DNA of 64,000 nt from assembly GCA_020746875.1 (NCBI GenBank), contig JAGTJL010000019.1, forward strand, positions 992,001 through 1,056,000. Reading direction: 5' to 3'. Every line of letters begins with the position of its first letter. Positions within the stretch are counted from its first letter, which is position 1. Below are positions 22,771 through 35,652 of the stretch, piece after piece. The DNA comes from Rhexocercosporidium sp. MPI-PUGE-AT-0058. Its lineage: Eukaryota; Ascomycota; Leotiomycetes; Helotiales. Under the pieces are notes generated by a model. The model was not told the DNA's origin. It did not search any database and was given only the letters and a program-made list of their open reading frames with translations. The position numbers and the translations under genes were made by a program.

Positions 22771-25415
22771 CGTAACAAGTCCTTCAGATCGTAGAAATAG
22801 TCAACTAAAACATCCAGAAACAGGAGTTACATCCAATACATTTTATTCTTTACTTATACACCCTGAAATAGAAAAGTCGTCACCGGTAGCTTTTACCCCG
22901 AATTAACACCCAAGCAATGCCAAGTACTTGTATGTGGGGAGTGCGGGGAATGTTAATTTATATTTCTCCGTCCACTGAAGATGGAGTAAGCGCACCAGTA
23001 CTGCTCTACCTGTCCCTGAATGTGAAATTGTGGCGTGCGTGTTTCTCGGGATGGTTGCACCGAGTTACATTTCGAAATGAGGCTTGCATTACAAAGTTTT
23101 GTGATTTAACGAGGTGCTTACAGGTTGAAATATGGGCTTCCTAAACACAGAAACTCTGTCTGGTAGCACATAGAAATAGCCGGTGGCAATTAGCGTGGTG
23201 TGGTTGAAGTGCAACCAGGTGAAGAAATCTGTTTCTGACCAAGTGAGGGATATATCTCGAAATGGGCAAATTTGACGTCATCGGATGGAAATGCCAATGT
23301 GAGAATGGTACGGCGCATCGAAGAAAACCTGGATTGAGGATTCCCTGAGCACTGTGAAGATAACGTCCCACCCCACCATTCCAGACACCCCCCACCTGTC
23401 AAAAGCTTAGCACTTGGCATTGGGGATCACGAGCTGTCGTGCTCCACGGGAAGTAGTAGATTTGGGGCACATGCAATCTTCACCAAAAAAGTGTTAATAA
23501 CACGGAAATAAATTAGAACTACACTTATTCAAGTACAATCAGAAGTCACTAATATGCGCCAATCATTATTAATGTGTCATCTGTCCATCCTCCACAAAAC
23601 GCTTGCAGTCACTACATATTGGACGGCAGACTAAGATTGTCGCTTTTTGTAGGGAGATGGCGAGCTCTACAATCGTTCTTCGCTTTCCGCAATTCTAGCG
23701 CTGCGACGCTTTGGAGTTTCCGAACCCAGATCAACACATCGGGAACTGTTCTGTCTTGGCAGTGAAGAGGTAAAGGTAGACATCCGTCTGTGCAAAGCAC
23801 CGACGCGGCTCTGACTGCACCAACTATTACAATTATAAAATTCGAATTCCATTGGCGATGGTGACACCAGTTCCGAAATTAATAAGCAGAGGGTTCTCTT
23901 TGTAGCTGGCGTAGCAGCCCGACTGAGTACTTCCTCGAGCAGACGGCAAACAGCTACTCGCCTTTGCGCAGGACATGAGAAGTCGACACAAGTGAACAGA
24001 AACGACCGAGATGATCTATTATGAGCCTTTCTTGACACTGTACTGTGAATTTTAGAAATATTAGCCTCTTCATTGAGAACACCGCTTTCCCCCAATTACT
24101 GTCTGGCCTATCCTTAAAACCCTCAAGAAAGCGAAGTCTCCCATCCCATTCGTCACGTGATAAATGCGGTAATAAAACCGGAGTGGTTATCTTCACCAAC
24201 CAGAGTGCCTTCTCAACGCACTCGGAAGACAAATGGCTCGGGGAGGTAATTCCATGCATCCGTTATGTACAGACTAGACACCCATGACCTTTAAAAACAA
24301 ACATCGTCATACTGGTTTGTGTCCCCGAAGTAGGAAATCGCGCTGCTTTGTGCATCTAGGCATCCAAGATGATCGAAATACTCGCTGCGCCTCATCCCCT
24401 TTCCTTTCTCGTGAACATTAATCAATCCATAATACAAATTCAGCTAATTGTTAACCCGTTGTCCACGTGAAGGCCTTCGTCCGCTTTTAGTAAGGTCAAG
24501 AATGACCACTTCGCTTAAGATATCCACATGAGACTAGTGGCAACCACCACAAACCGGCTGGAAAAAACTGCGGATCTCGGGATTCCTGCATTCTCAATTG
24601 AATTTTCTCCGAGAAGATTAAGACGTCTTTTAAAAGACATTAAGCAATTCCCCCGTTATCAAAACAATGAGCCAACCAGTACTGCGTCATTTACGAACGG
24701 TTCAGGCCCTTTTTTTGCGCCGTCCATCCGATGATACTAATGAGGCTTCTCTAAGTCCATAGCTTCAGGAACACCCGAGAAGATTCGAAGGGTACTTAGG
24801 GTGTTACTCGAGAACCCGTGGGATGACTACAGCTATATTCGTCTTCTTGGCCAGACTACATTAACTCTGCGCAAAGCATCGTCCCTCCAGCTTACTAATA
24901 TTCAAGAGGTTTCTCCTTTTGAAATTTACGGGACCCGCCGGTTTTTCCCTAGATCAAACATCCAAACATCGCATCATCCATCGAAGAGATCTATTGCTAT
25001 GATGATAGGATTTTCCTTGTTACAGAACATCTTGACGTCTCTTTTGCTCAGTTGGAATTCCGGAAATATGATCTCGAAGAGTGAGAGATAGCGACAATTC
25101 TTACCCAAGTATCAGACACCCCCACTCACAAACAAGAAATAGCTGATAGTATCAGGTTCTAAATGGCGTTGCTTATTTCTCTTCGCCAAGGCTTTCTTGC
25201 AAAGACCTCGCAAGAAGATATTTGGTTGTCTCTAGATGGAGATATGAAATTTGGTTAGTTTTCCCATATTTGCCAAACGGTATATGCTGATCTACTCGTC
25301 AAAGTCCTAGATCCTCGAGAGCTCTTCGATGTCTTTCCGAGATGAACATTTCGTATCGATGCTTATATGACTTTTGTGTACCAGCTTCTTACCATTAACT
25401 CGCCACCGCCGAACA
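22771..25415. other. 2.6-kb AT-rich intergenic region
   Basis: It lies between the GH43 promoter and the 3' end of the ABC transporter. Several frames of 60-140 codons exist on both strands, but none shows a family motif or a plausible splice partner. The sharp change from this AT-rich DNA to the GC-rich transporter at 25.4 kb is visible by eye. Confidence 0.5.
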
Positions 25416-28400
25416 TTACACATATTGATCACCACGATTCTGCTTCTCTTTCTTCTTCTGTGCTGCCGCCGCGCTACGCAACGATCTGATCTGCCTATAG
25501 CCTTGCAAGTAAAACCAAGAGCAAACGTACACGAAGACAAAGTTGAACAAAACGTAGGCCCCGAAGATCCAGAAATCTTTCCAAAAGTTGCGTTCAAACA
25601 CGTTGAAGCCGACTCCCTGCCGAAAACGCATTAGTACTCGTTTCTTGAATGGGAGCGTCCACACTTACAAACTGGTCACCATTCGCAAACTGGCAATATC
25701 CGCAGAAACCGTCGGGTAAGGTCTGCACATAGCCTCCGGCCTGCATGACATACGAGCCTATGTACTCAGTGCAACTCGACCCTGGCGGAGGTTGGATGAT
25801 GGCCAGCTCGTCCCGGGAGCAGATCACGGGCACCTCGTGTATCACCAAGCCAAGCATGGCCTCCAGCAAGTAGGTGAATGGCGTTACGTGGTACATCCAC
25901 TTCCAGAAATCGGGCAGCGCGAAGAACGGTACCGCGATCCCACAGAAGGAGATGACGAACATGAAGAACAGGGGGATAAAGAAGGACGCGAGCGCCTCGG
26001 ACGGAGAAAAGGCCGCGATGCCTTGCCCGAGCCCCAGGTAGAAGAGCTCGTACAAGACGATGAGCATCCAGATTTTGAACGGGACCAGGTCGCCTCGCGG
26101 GAACCCGATGCCAAAGTACCAGCACATCCAGTACAGGGTCCCCGCGAGGATGCGGTAGGGAATCTCCGAGACGACCGCTCCCGTGACAAAGGCAAACCAG
26201 CTGTAGATCTTCGCCTTGGCCTCGCGCGACGCGTACAGGTTGCGCGCGTCGAGGAAGCGTGGCTGGAGCTGCTGCATGAGCGGCGGCGCGATGATGAGCG
26301 TCATGAACACGGTGAAGAGTCGAGACTGCATGTCGATTTGCGAATGGCCCAGCATCCAGAAGCTGAAGGTGCTGAAGAGGCCGACGAAGATGTGCAGGAC
26401 CAGGATGCCCGTCACGTAGTCTCGACTGCGCCACATAGAACTGAAGGAGCGATGGACCACCGTGCTGATCTGGTTCCAGAGGGGCATGGCGTACTCGGAG
26501 GCGTCTTCCACGCGGGGGCGGGACGCGCCGCTTATGCGGACCAGGTCTTCGATCTCGCGCGTCAGGCTGGCGTTCTCTTGCGACCGGCTCCAGATGTCGG
26601 CCCAGTCGCTGCCTTTTTGGTCGGGGTTCCCGGCACCGATGGCCTCGAGCATGTACTCGGCGGGGTTGGCGTTTGACGGGCACGCGGGCGCGCCGTTCTT
26701 TTCGAGGTAGTCGATCAACACGCGGCTGCCCGGCCCTAGCTCGCCGAAATACACCATACGGCCTCCGCGCTTGAGCAGAAGAAGCATGTCGAAATACTCG
26801 AAGAGGACAGCCGACGGTTGATGGATCGTGCACAGTATGGCCTGGCCTGCGTCGGCCAGCTTGCGCAGCAGTCGCACGATGTTGGCCGCGGCCAGGGAGT
26901 CCAGCCCGGAGGTTGGTTCGTCCAGGAAGATGAGCAGCTGCGGCTTGCTCGCCAGCTCGACCGCGATGGTCAACCGCTTGCGCTGCTCCTGGTTGAGGCT
27001 CGTTCCGTGCGCGCCAATCACGGCGCCAGCAATGTCCCGCATCTCGAGAAGGTCGATCACCTCCTCGCAGTACCGGTACTTCTCCTGCAGCGGTACGTGC
27101 CGAGGCTGACGGAGCGCCGCCGAGAACCGAAGAGCCTCTCGGACCGTCTGGGTCGGCTCGTGGATGTCCATCTGCTCGGCAAACCCGGTGGAGCGCTGAA
27201 ACGAGCTCGGGAGTGCGTGTCCGTCCACCCGGAATGCACCCGTCACCACGCCGAACCGGATCCGCTGCGCGAGGACATTCAGGAGCGTCGTCTTGCCGGC
27301 GCCCGACGACCCCATGAGGGCGGTCAGCTTGCCCGGCATCACGTACCCTTGGACGTCGTGCAACAGCCGTCTCGTTCCCTCCTCGTAAGGAATAGTGTAC
27401 TCGACGTGCTGCCACGTAAACGTCGACTGCGCGTCGGCGCCTAGAGATGGAGGACGCACGGTGGTCTCTGCGATTTCCTTGCTGTACGGCTTTTCCTTTT
27501 CGCACGGGTCGAACGCGGAGCCGTCGTCATCAGAGTCCTCGTCATGAGAATCCTCGTCATCAGAGTCCTCTTGCACCATCCTCTTCTTGCGCGGAGTCTG
27601 GTCTCGTTTGAAGATCGTGACCCCACTGCTGCCTTGGCTCGGACCCTGCAACTCCATGCCCAACGCCGTCACGCCGACGAAGAAGACGAGAAAGGCCAAG
27701 ATGATGCCCAAGTTGCGCCAGAGATGGGACTTGCGGAACCCAAAGGAGGCTTCCAGGTAGTCGCTGCCGCGGACCGAGGCCGCGCCCGGCCTGCTGCCCT
27801 GCACGGTGCACGACTGGAATTGAGGCTGCACCAAGGGCCCCGAAGGGATCAGGTTCGGAGACACGCAAGCAATGTCCAGACCGTCGAATTCGTTCACCAT
27901 GAGCGATTCGAAACAGTACTGGATTGGATTTAGCCAACGCAACCACGCGAGCCAGGCTTTCATCTTCTTCGGCGGAATGATGTAGTCCGTGTAGACGACC
28001 AGGGCTTGCATGCCCAAGCCCGTCAGTCGCGTCGCCGCGTCCAGCGAGGGTGCCGTCGCTCCTATGGCCCGAAATGCCGCGTATACCGTCATGGTGAGCA
28101 GGTACAAGAACAGATTCGCGATGAAGAATCGTGTCGCCGTCCGTTGAAGTCCCGACATGAAGTACACAATCACGTTGAAGATTGTGACTTGCACAAACAA
28201 GAGAGGGATGTCGAGCACGGTCTGGGCAATCGCGTAGGCGGCTGGACGGTAGAAGGAAAAGCTCTTGTGCTTGATCAGAAGCGGGCGAGCCTCGAACGCG
28301 GCTGCGATGGTACGTTAGCTTCGACAAACATGGGGCAGGAGCGTCGTACGAGTCAGCTCCGCGAGGGCGAGCAGAGCGTTGAAAAGAAGCATGAAGAACA

Positions 28401-30307
28401 GCACGCCTCCACGAAGGAATACGCCGTCGGACGTTTTCGGCATGTCGAAGAAGAGGGAGCCGACGACGACGGCTTCGAAGAGCACACCGCCCCACTTTCC
28501 AACTGTTCACGTCAGTAGGATCCTCATCAACAAATCTTGGGGCCTACCTACCGAGTGTTTGGGGGTCGCCTTTGAGGACCAAGGCCTGGCGATGGGCCAG
28601 GATCCACACCTGTTTCCAGAACGGCAGCGCGTAGTTTTTGGTCTTAGTGGCGCTCGATTGCGCGTCTCTCCTCTTCTCTATCATGCCATAGAGCCTGGAT
28701 TCAAACTGCGCAATGTCCAGGAGATTGCTGGATCGCTGGTCGCTGGCCCGGAACGCCTCCGCGAACGCCCGCGGGTTCTGCGGGATCCAGTCCTCGAACC
28801 CGGGGCGTATCTTTCGCTGGTGTTCGCTCGACAGCGACGTCAAGAAGTCGGCGCTGGTCGACTGTTCGGGCATTTCGAATCCCAAGTCCTTGAAGTACTG
28901 CACGGCGGAATGGGTAGGGCCAAAGTAGCAACACTCGCCCCCGTCGATGAGCAGGACCTTGTCGAAGTGGTCCCACATGTCCTCGCTGGCTTGGTACAAG
29001 CCCACGGCGGTGGACATGTGTGCCGTGTTTGTCATCGACCGCAAGATGCGAACGTACTCGAGCGCGGCGCTCGAATCGAGACCCCGAGTCGGATCGTCCC
29101 AGCACTGCGTCGAGGCCTTCGTGACCAAGGCCTCCGCAATGGACACTCGCTTCTTCTCCCCCCCCGACACGCCTCTCTTGAACTCATTCCCGACGATGGT
29201 GTCTATGGTGTGTTCGATCCAGAACACCTTGGTCACCATTTGGAAGAATTCTCGGACGTAGTCCTCTCGCGTCTCACCGTCCGTTCGTGAGTGCGGCGCC
29301 GGCGCCCGCGATTGGAGCGCGAACCGCAGCGTGTCCTTGACCTTGAGCGTGGCATAGTGCAGGTCCGCCTCGGGGTTGTACAATATCTCGCTGCGGAACG
29401 TCGACGCCATCGTCGCCGCACTCTCACCGCCGTACGAGACCTTACCGTCCACCCTTTCGAACCCGTTCCGCTGGTTGCCTATCACTTTCAGGAACGTGGA
29501 AACGCCCGCTCCCGGCCTTCCCAACACGAGGAGCATTTCCCCAGGCCGTATGCAACCGGTGAACTTGTTCAGGATGGTCTTCGTGGACGGGGATGCCTCG
29601 GCGGCTCCGCGTCCGAGAAGGCCCTTCAGCGCTCGAGGGACGCCAAGAAAGACGTCCCCCACCGTCGGCTGGATCGCGTCTCCCAGCGCCTGGCCTTTGA
29701 CGGTCACGTTCTTGAAGGTCACGCCGAGGTGTCTCGTCCTTTCCTCTTCTGATTGCTTCTGTCGGGCGCGACCAAAGATCTTCTCCATGCGCTTGTCGAG
29801 CTCTTTCACGTTGTTCTCTTTCTGGTCGGTCACGGTTACAGTCATAGAGTCTACCTCGGTGACGCTGCCGAACTTGCGTTGATGCATCGTCAGGAGCTGC
29901 TCCATGTCGTCGTCGGTCATCCTCCGGCTGAAGAAGGGCCCGGACCGTGAACCGAGCGTTATCCTGGACGACAGCCCGGAGGGTAGTCTTGCGGTTCGCC
30001 TCGCATTCGGCCTCGCCCATTTCGGTGGATGGATGTGAAGTGTGGGCGTCGTGGGATCGCTGTCTGACGCCGTTTCGACCTCGGATGGGAATATGGCACT
30101 CTTCCTCGGTGACGATGCCGTTTCGTTCCTATCCACGTCCAGCGCCTGAGGAGGCGTAGTGGCGTACGGAACCGTTGCGTCTGTAGCATTCCATTGGGTA
30201 GTAGACGAATCCATTGCGGAGACATCCAAGCCCATACTCGAATAGCCACTCATACCATTCCAAGTTTGACGTTGAGAGGACATGGTATTGAATTCCACGT
30301 GGGCCAT
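25416..30307 (-). CDS. PDR-type (ABCG) ABC transporter, full length
   Basis: Four exons, 30307-28552, 28502-28350, 28301-25669 and 25616-25416, with introns of 49, 48 and 52 bp, give 1580 residues in the order NBD1-TMD1-NBD2-TMD2. NBD1 has a degenerate Walker A, GRPGAGVSTF (263-272, Val in place of Lys), an intact VSGGEKKRVS signature and CWDDPTRGLDSS. NBD2 has an intact Walker A, GSSGAGKTT (near 967), LNQEQRKRLTIAVEL, Walker B with LIFLDEPTSGLDS and CTIHQPS. This asymmetry is normal for fungal PDR pumps, though Val rather than Cys in NBD1 is less usual. An acidic run (near 881-896) lies in the linker. It probably exports hydrophobic compounds at the plasma membrane and may give self-protection. 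It is divergent from HMG-CoA synthase and lies outside the repeat pair. Confidence 0.93.
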
Positions 30308-31919
30308 CAGGTATAAGAAGGACCATCAAGCGGGCCAGCCCAGAAGCGTAGTAGATTTGGCGTTGGAAAGACAGGTGGATGCGAAGCCATACATAGCAAC
30401 GAAGAAATAAAGATGTATCTAGGTACTGTGTGGTCGGAGTGGGGTCTTATGCAATACGTTTACATCGTACCTCGCACGGTTCCGACGAGAACTCGCCATC
30501 AAATACCGGGGTGGAGGCTCGCAACGAGCCAGCACGGGAGTCTTCGCGTCTTCGGTGGGTTGCGCGCACCACGTACAGGTTTTGCTTGTTTCACCAAGAG
30601 GGCCGTTTCTTCGTCCTTAGTCGTGTCGCTGGCCGCAAACACTTGTCGAGTGGCTCGTGGCTCGGAATGGTAGGTATGTCTCGGCATGGACTAATCAGGC
30701 ATCACGCTGGACCCGGCCCCTATTCTTCCGTGCTTCACCTATTCCTCCCCCACACCAATCGAAACATTGCGATTCGGAATCAGCTCTAGTAAGCCACGAT
30801 GCACCGTGGAGTAATGGACGCATATGACTCGCGTTCGAGGCGGATCGTGTACGGACTCTGTACGATCGATTCCCGTTTGTATTAGTCCAACCCGTCCTCG
30901 CAAGACGCTTGGCGAAACGGTTCTGAAGTTTGTTTGGCTTAGCAAACAGCGGAAACGCTACATTACTCTAATCCATTCTCGCAAAACGCTTGAATTAAAG
31001 TCTGTCCGGCACACCGTACCAGACAGCGGGAATACTAGAGCCTACTAAACAACGGGAACGCTAGAACTTACCAAGCGGCTGGAACGCTAGAGCCTCCCCA
31101 GTAGCGGGAACGCTAAATTAGTCTGATCCGTCCTCGCAAGACGCTTGGCGAAACAATTGAAATCTGTCCGGCATACCAGACAGCGGGAACGCTAGAACTT
31201 ACACCCAGTCAGGGCACTGGGGATCTCAGTCCACTCTGATCCACTCCCCCTCGGCTAAGGTTTCGCTACAGCCAGTAAGCGAGCGTCTCAGTCTTGGAAG
31301 TAGTGCCAAGCGAGGAGTGCAGTGCCTCGACTCCCTCTGCCCAAGTGGTAGGAGTTTGTATGCAAGTCTTTACAGGGCTTCTGCTGCAGGTGTGTGGTGC
31401 AATACTGCAGGCTGGTGCGATGCCATATGTGCTGTCCAGTGTTCGTCCAGTCCAGATAAGGCAAGGCATGTACATAGCGGCACGATTGCGTTGCAACCCG
31501 TGGCGAATCCCTGAAGCTTCTTTATTGCGCCGTTAGCAGATAAAAGGGTCTCCTCCCCTGCTTGCCCCTCTACTCCTCCATTTCCCTCTCTTCCTCGTCC
31601 TGTCCGTTCTTGAAGATATTCCCAGATTCACAATACATTCTCCAGTAAGTAAAGATTTTCGTCTTCTTTAGGCGACCGTTAGCTTTTTGCTGGGGTTTGC
31701 ATTAGTGGCGGAAGCTATCATAAACCTAAATTATCTTTTGTTGATGCGATAAACTTCCTTTCCTGCCCACACTTCATAGACAGTTGACAACCCCTCTCAT
31801 CTGACACAAATGTACAGATCAGCCCCCACTTTGAATATATTCTCGATCTGGTACCACACATTCCTGCAGAATTCGACAAACCCTAAGTGTGTAAAGTACC
31901 CCCGCTTCACCGCCTCAAC
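30308..31919. promoter_or_regulatory. divergent region between ABC transporter and HMG-CoA synthase
   Basis: About 1.6 kb between two outward starts. It contains both promoters and the left inverted-repeat block. Near the synthase there is a long pyrimidine-rich stretch (31550-31610). A GTAAGT at about 31650 could begin a 5'-UTR intron, which is a guess. No protein-coding frame is recognisable. Confidence 0.5.
30870..31207 (+). repeat. left repeat block, about three diverged ~110-bp units
   Basis: Units contain, in order, GTCCTCGCAAGACGCTTGGC, GAAACAATT, GTCTGTCCGGC, ACAGCGGGAACGCTAGA and, in some, a second CGGGAACGCTA copy. The core GGGAACGCTA or a one- to two-base variant occurs about six times. 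The same units occur on the opposite strand at 41815-42160. Units differ from each other by roughly one base in six to ten. Confidence 0.8.
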
Positions 31920-33514
31920 ATGTCTATTCGCCCCCAAAACATTGGTATTAAGGCCATTGAGATTTACTTCCCAAACCAGGTACGCCAAAACGTCCAGATG
32001 ATACGTATTAAGTATACGGGTAATTTGCGCACATATGTTAACTGTGGTCTCCAAATAGTGTGTTGCTCAAGCTGAGCTAGAGAAATTCGATGGCGTGAGC
32101 ACCGGGAAATACACAATTGGACTCGGCCAAACTAAGATGAGCTTCTGCGATGACAGAGAAGGTAAGACTCGACTATATAGTATAGTAGAAGTATTCGCTG
32201 ATTTACGAAAGACATCTACTCCTTGTCTTTAACCGTAGTCTCTAATATCCTCAGCAAATACAAGATTGATACCGATTCTATTGGTCGTCTAGAAGTCGGT
32301 ACTGAGACCCTCTTAGACAAGTCGAAGTCTGTCAAGTCGGTTCTCATGCAATTATTTGGAGACAACACGAACATCGAGGGGATAGACACTATTAATGCGT
32401 GCTACGGTGGAACTAATGCTGTCTTCAATGCCGTCAACTGGGTCGAGTCTTCTGGCTGGGATGGACGAGATGCTATTGTAGTAGCAGGTGATATTGCGTT
32501 GTACGCTAAGGGTACTGCACGCCCAACTGGAGGTGCTGGTGCGGTTGCTATACTAATTGGACCTAATGCGCCAGTTGTTGTCGAGCCAGGTCTTCGAGGA
32601 AGTTATATGCAGCACGCCTACGATTTCTACAAGCCAGATTTAACCAGCGAATACCCAATCGTTGACGGTCACTTCTCTAATAGATGTTACACTAAGGCTG
32701 TGGATGAGTGCTATAAGGCATACAACAAGAGAGGGGTAATACTCAAGTCCCTTGCCAACGGTTCCACGAACGGTTCCACGAACGGTCACACGAATGGTCA
32801 CACTAACGTTGAAACCACCGAATCTAAGACCCCTCTGGATAGATTCGATTACATGACTTTCCATGCACCGAACTGCAAACTCGTGGCAAAGTCCTATGCC
32901 CGCTTACTTTACAACGATTTTCTGGCTAACCCTACCTCCTCTACTTTCGCTGATGTCCCAGCCGACCTTCACAATCTGGACTACACTAAGTCTCTGGCCG
33001 ATAAGGTCCTCGAAAAAACCTTTATGGGATTGACTAAGAAGCGATTTAATGAGAGAGTTGCGCCTAGTATCCTTGCTCCAACAAACTGCGGAAACATGTA
33101 CGCCGCTAGTGTTTACTCTGGTCTCGTCAGTCTGTTAAGTACAGTCGACAGCGCCACTCTCCAAGGAAAAAGAATAGGTGTTTTCAGTTACGGAAGTGGG
33201 TTAGCATCAAGCTTGTTCTCCCTCAAGGTCGTTGGATCAACAGAGACTATCGCCAAGACATTAAACCTCCAGGAGAGACTCGATGCTAGAGTTGTCGTTG
33301 CACCCGAAGTCTACGATGCGGTAAGCACTAACCCACCCTATTCATCAGTTACACATCACTAACAAATCCTCTTCAGATGTGCGAGCTCCGAAAGAAGGCC
33401 CACTTGCAAAAGAGCTACGCACCCGCCGGTAGCGCCGAGACCATCGCCTCAGGCGTCTACTACCTCGAGAACGTCGACGATCTCTTCCGCCGAGTATACA
33501 AGATCAAGGCATGA
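31920..33514 (+). CDS. hydroxymethylglutaryl-CoA synthase (cluster-associated)
   Basis: Condenses acetyl-CoA with acetoacetyl-CoA to HMG-CoA in the mevalonate pathway. Four exons, 31920-31979, 32059-32161, 32212-33320 and 33377-33514, with introns of 79, 50 and 56 bp, give 469 residues. It opens with [17 protein letters not shown] and continues [19 protein letters not shown]. The catalytic loop [18 protein letters not shown] carries Cys at about 118, the Glu lies in [14 protein letters not shown] and the His in [12 protein letters not shown]. The C-terminus ends FRRVYKIKA. An unusual insert encoded by four 12-bp repeats interrupts the loop before the His segment. Size and active site look complete. 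It lies inside the inverted-repeat pair beside a terpene synthase, so it is probably an extra, pathway-dedicated copy. A second housekeeping copy elsewhere is expected but not seen. Confidence 0.93.
32757..32804 (+). repeat. four tandem 12-bp units inside HMG-CoA synthase
   Basis: Units AACGGTTCCACG (twice), AACGGTCACACG and AATGGTCACACT encode [12 protein letters not shown] and NGHT. They lengthen a surface loop without breaking frame. Confidence 0.9.
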
Positions 33515-35652
33515 GCGAATCAGACCAGCTCATCCGGCCATCTTCTGCCTCGCTTGACGGCATGAGACGGTATTAGAGTTGCTTTTAACTGCTTGCTTGC
33601 TATCTCTGCTACTGTATCCTAGAGTTTCTCTTTCCATCTTTCTTCTCTTGATAGACCATTGGCGACATTGCATTCCAGTCAGTCAGTAATGTTGGTTTTG
33701 ATAGGTTTTGATTTCCATTGCTCTGCTTGGTTTGTCTGAGATTGCGTTCTGCATTGGCATGATTGATACAAACTGTATATAGCATCTAGAACAATAAATC
33801 TTCTCGGTTATGATTTGACAAGGATCATCATTCCTTCCACTGACTTAATTTGACGTGACGCATTCGAACGGTTTGCGTGACAGATTGTGGTAAGCGAGCT
33901 CGGCTGTATTCCGTTGCCAGCGGGCTTGGCGTTGACTTCCTCGTTGGCAGCCTAAAGGCAGCCTAGTCTGAGCGACCTAGGGCTGTCCATAGAGGATCCG
34001 GGAGATGAAGTCTTGATATAGGAGACGCATTTCACTACCAAGGAGCGATAGCCTTAACTTAGGGTGGAGAGGAAGGATTGGAGTGGCAGGGATCAGAATG
34101 GAATGGGGATTGGGATGGAGTTGGAATGGTTGGGATAAGATTACGACAAATAGGTTCTATCAGGGTCATACGATAAGGCGATACGGCTATGGGTTGTCTC
34201 AACAGGAGCGCGTTACAGATATTCGAGGGCCATCTAGACCTTGTTGTGCCCGCGGCCTTCTCGCCCACTGGCAAGCAGATCGTGTCTGGGTTAGTTGACA
34301 AGACTATCCTGCTCTGGGGAAATTTCTTTGCTCAGATCTTAAGGAACGTTTAAGACTCATAAGGATAGTATCAATTATGCACACCCGGTTATTGAAGTGG
34401 CGTGTGCGGCAAAAGATGCCGTGAACGGCAGAGGATAAACGTGGCCAGAAGTGTACTGCAAGGGTGCTGCACAAGAGGCATATGAGCCGGAGCCGGAGCC
34501 AGAAGTGGCGCAGGTGATCGAAGCGCCCAAACTATGGGAGGTAACCAGTGGCACAGATGATTTGATCTTAAGTGCAAGTTGTGGAGAATCAAATTGCTAC
34601 AGGGAGAAACAGAATGTCATTGCTCTCTTCTTTGGTTCAAATATATGTCTTGAGACTGTCGGCGCAGGCCTCACGAGTAGTTACTACCTACCAAATATAT
34701 TCCTCCTCACCCCCCTTCGGAACACTCTATGCTGGAAAGGTTTTCTGACGGACGACAACATTGTATTCACAGATGCGACCAAAGCTGCATGTTTGCACTT
34801 TCTTTGTCGCTTCATGCCTCTCCTACGCAAGCGCGTACGAAGTCTTGCTCTATCATGTGCATCATAACATCTTCCAAGACGTTTTGGGCCAGTCATCGTT
34901 TGGTTTCTTTGCTTTTGCTTTCCATTTTGGCATAACAAGACGCCGGGCAAGCTCACCCTTCACAATGCCGTCGCCTGTGAAGCAGAGATTGCCCACCTGC
35001 AATTGATTAAGTAATTAACTATGGGAGATAGGTTTGGGGGGTGTTACCGGCTTTTACATGTCTTTGATGCTCTCCATGGCCGTTGCCATGTAGTTGGCGA
35101 CCGCTTGCTTGTACCACCGTGCCACACCTTGAAGTCTGGTCGACAAGGCCTTCTAGATTTTCAGACAGCCAAACAAACCAACCAAAGAGGTAGTATAGGA
35201 CAGGCAGACGCTGTTCAAGCACACGCGCATACAGCATGGAAAGAACAATTTGCAGGACGACTTGCTCCGGTGGACAAGGTTGATGCTATCGCATTTGCCC
35301 AAAACCTGGAGCTTCATGTACCATTCGGCGAGCTCCACGGGCGTCGCATCGAAGCCGTTCCGCTGGTGGACCATGTCGAAATGTTGACAGAACACGCATT
35401 TCATATTCATGGAAAAGTTACGGTGTCTAAGCAACCACGATACAGGCGACCCTACAGGCCCACTTACTGCATTGCCAGTTTGAAATACACGCACATGTAA
35501 TGAAGTATACGCAGCTTTAGCCAGGTAGAAGGGCTGTATCACCTTGGCTACTACAAAAGGGGAACCGTAACCCAGAGTCCGCGCACAAAACGATGGACAC
35601 TGGCTGAATTTGGTTTATTATGATTACGGAACGAGAAATCGTCCTGGACTGA
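33515..35652. other. 2.1-kb region between HMG-CoA synthase and terpene synthase
   Basis: The two genes converge here. A 129-codon minus frame at 35153-35542 and overlapping shorter ones at 34684-35237 could be fragments of one broken gene, but I recognise no family. On the plus strand only the complementary frames appear. A short EPEPEP-type tract near 34490 is low complexity. Confidence 0.4.

Noticed and set aside
25792..28518. Long plus-strand open frames of 170-294 codons opposite the ABC transporter (and one of 579 codons on its own strand)
   Set aside because: They lie over GC-rich transporter exons that show complete NBD and membrane motifs. The overlapping frames are Arg/Ala-rich shadows with no motif.
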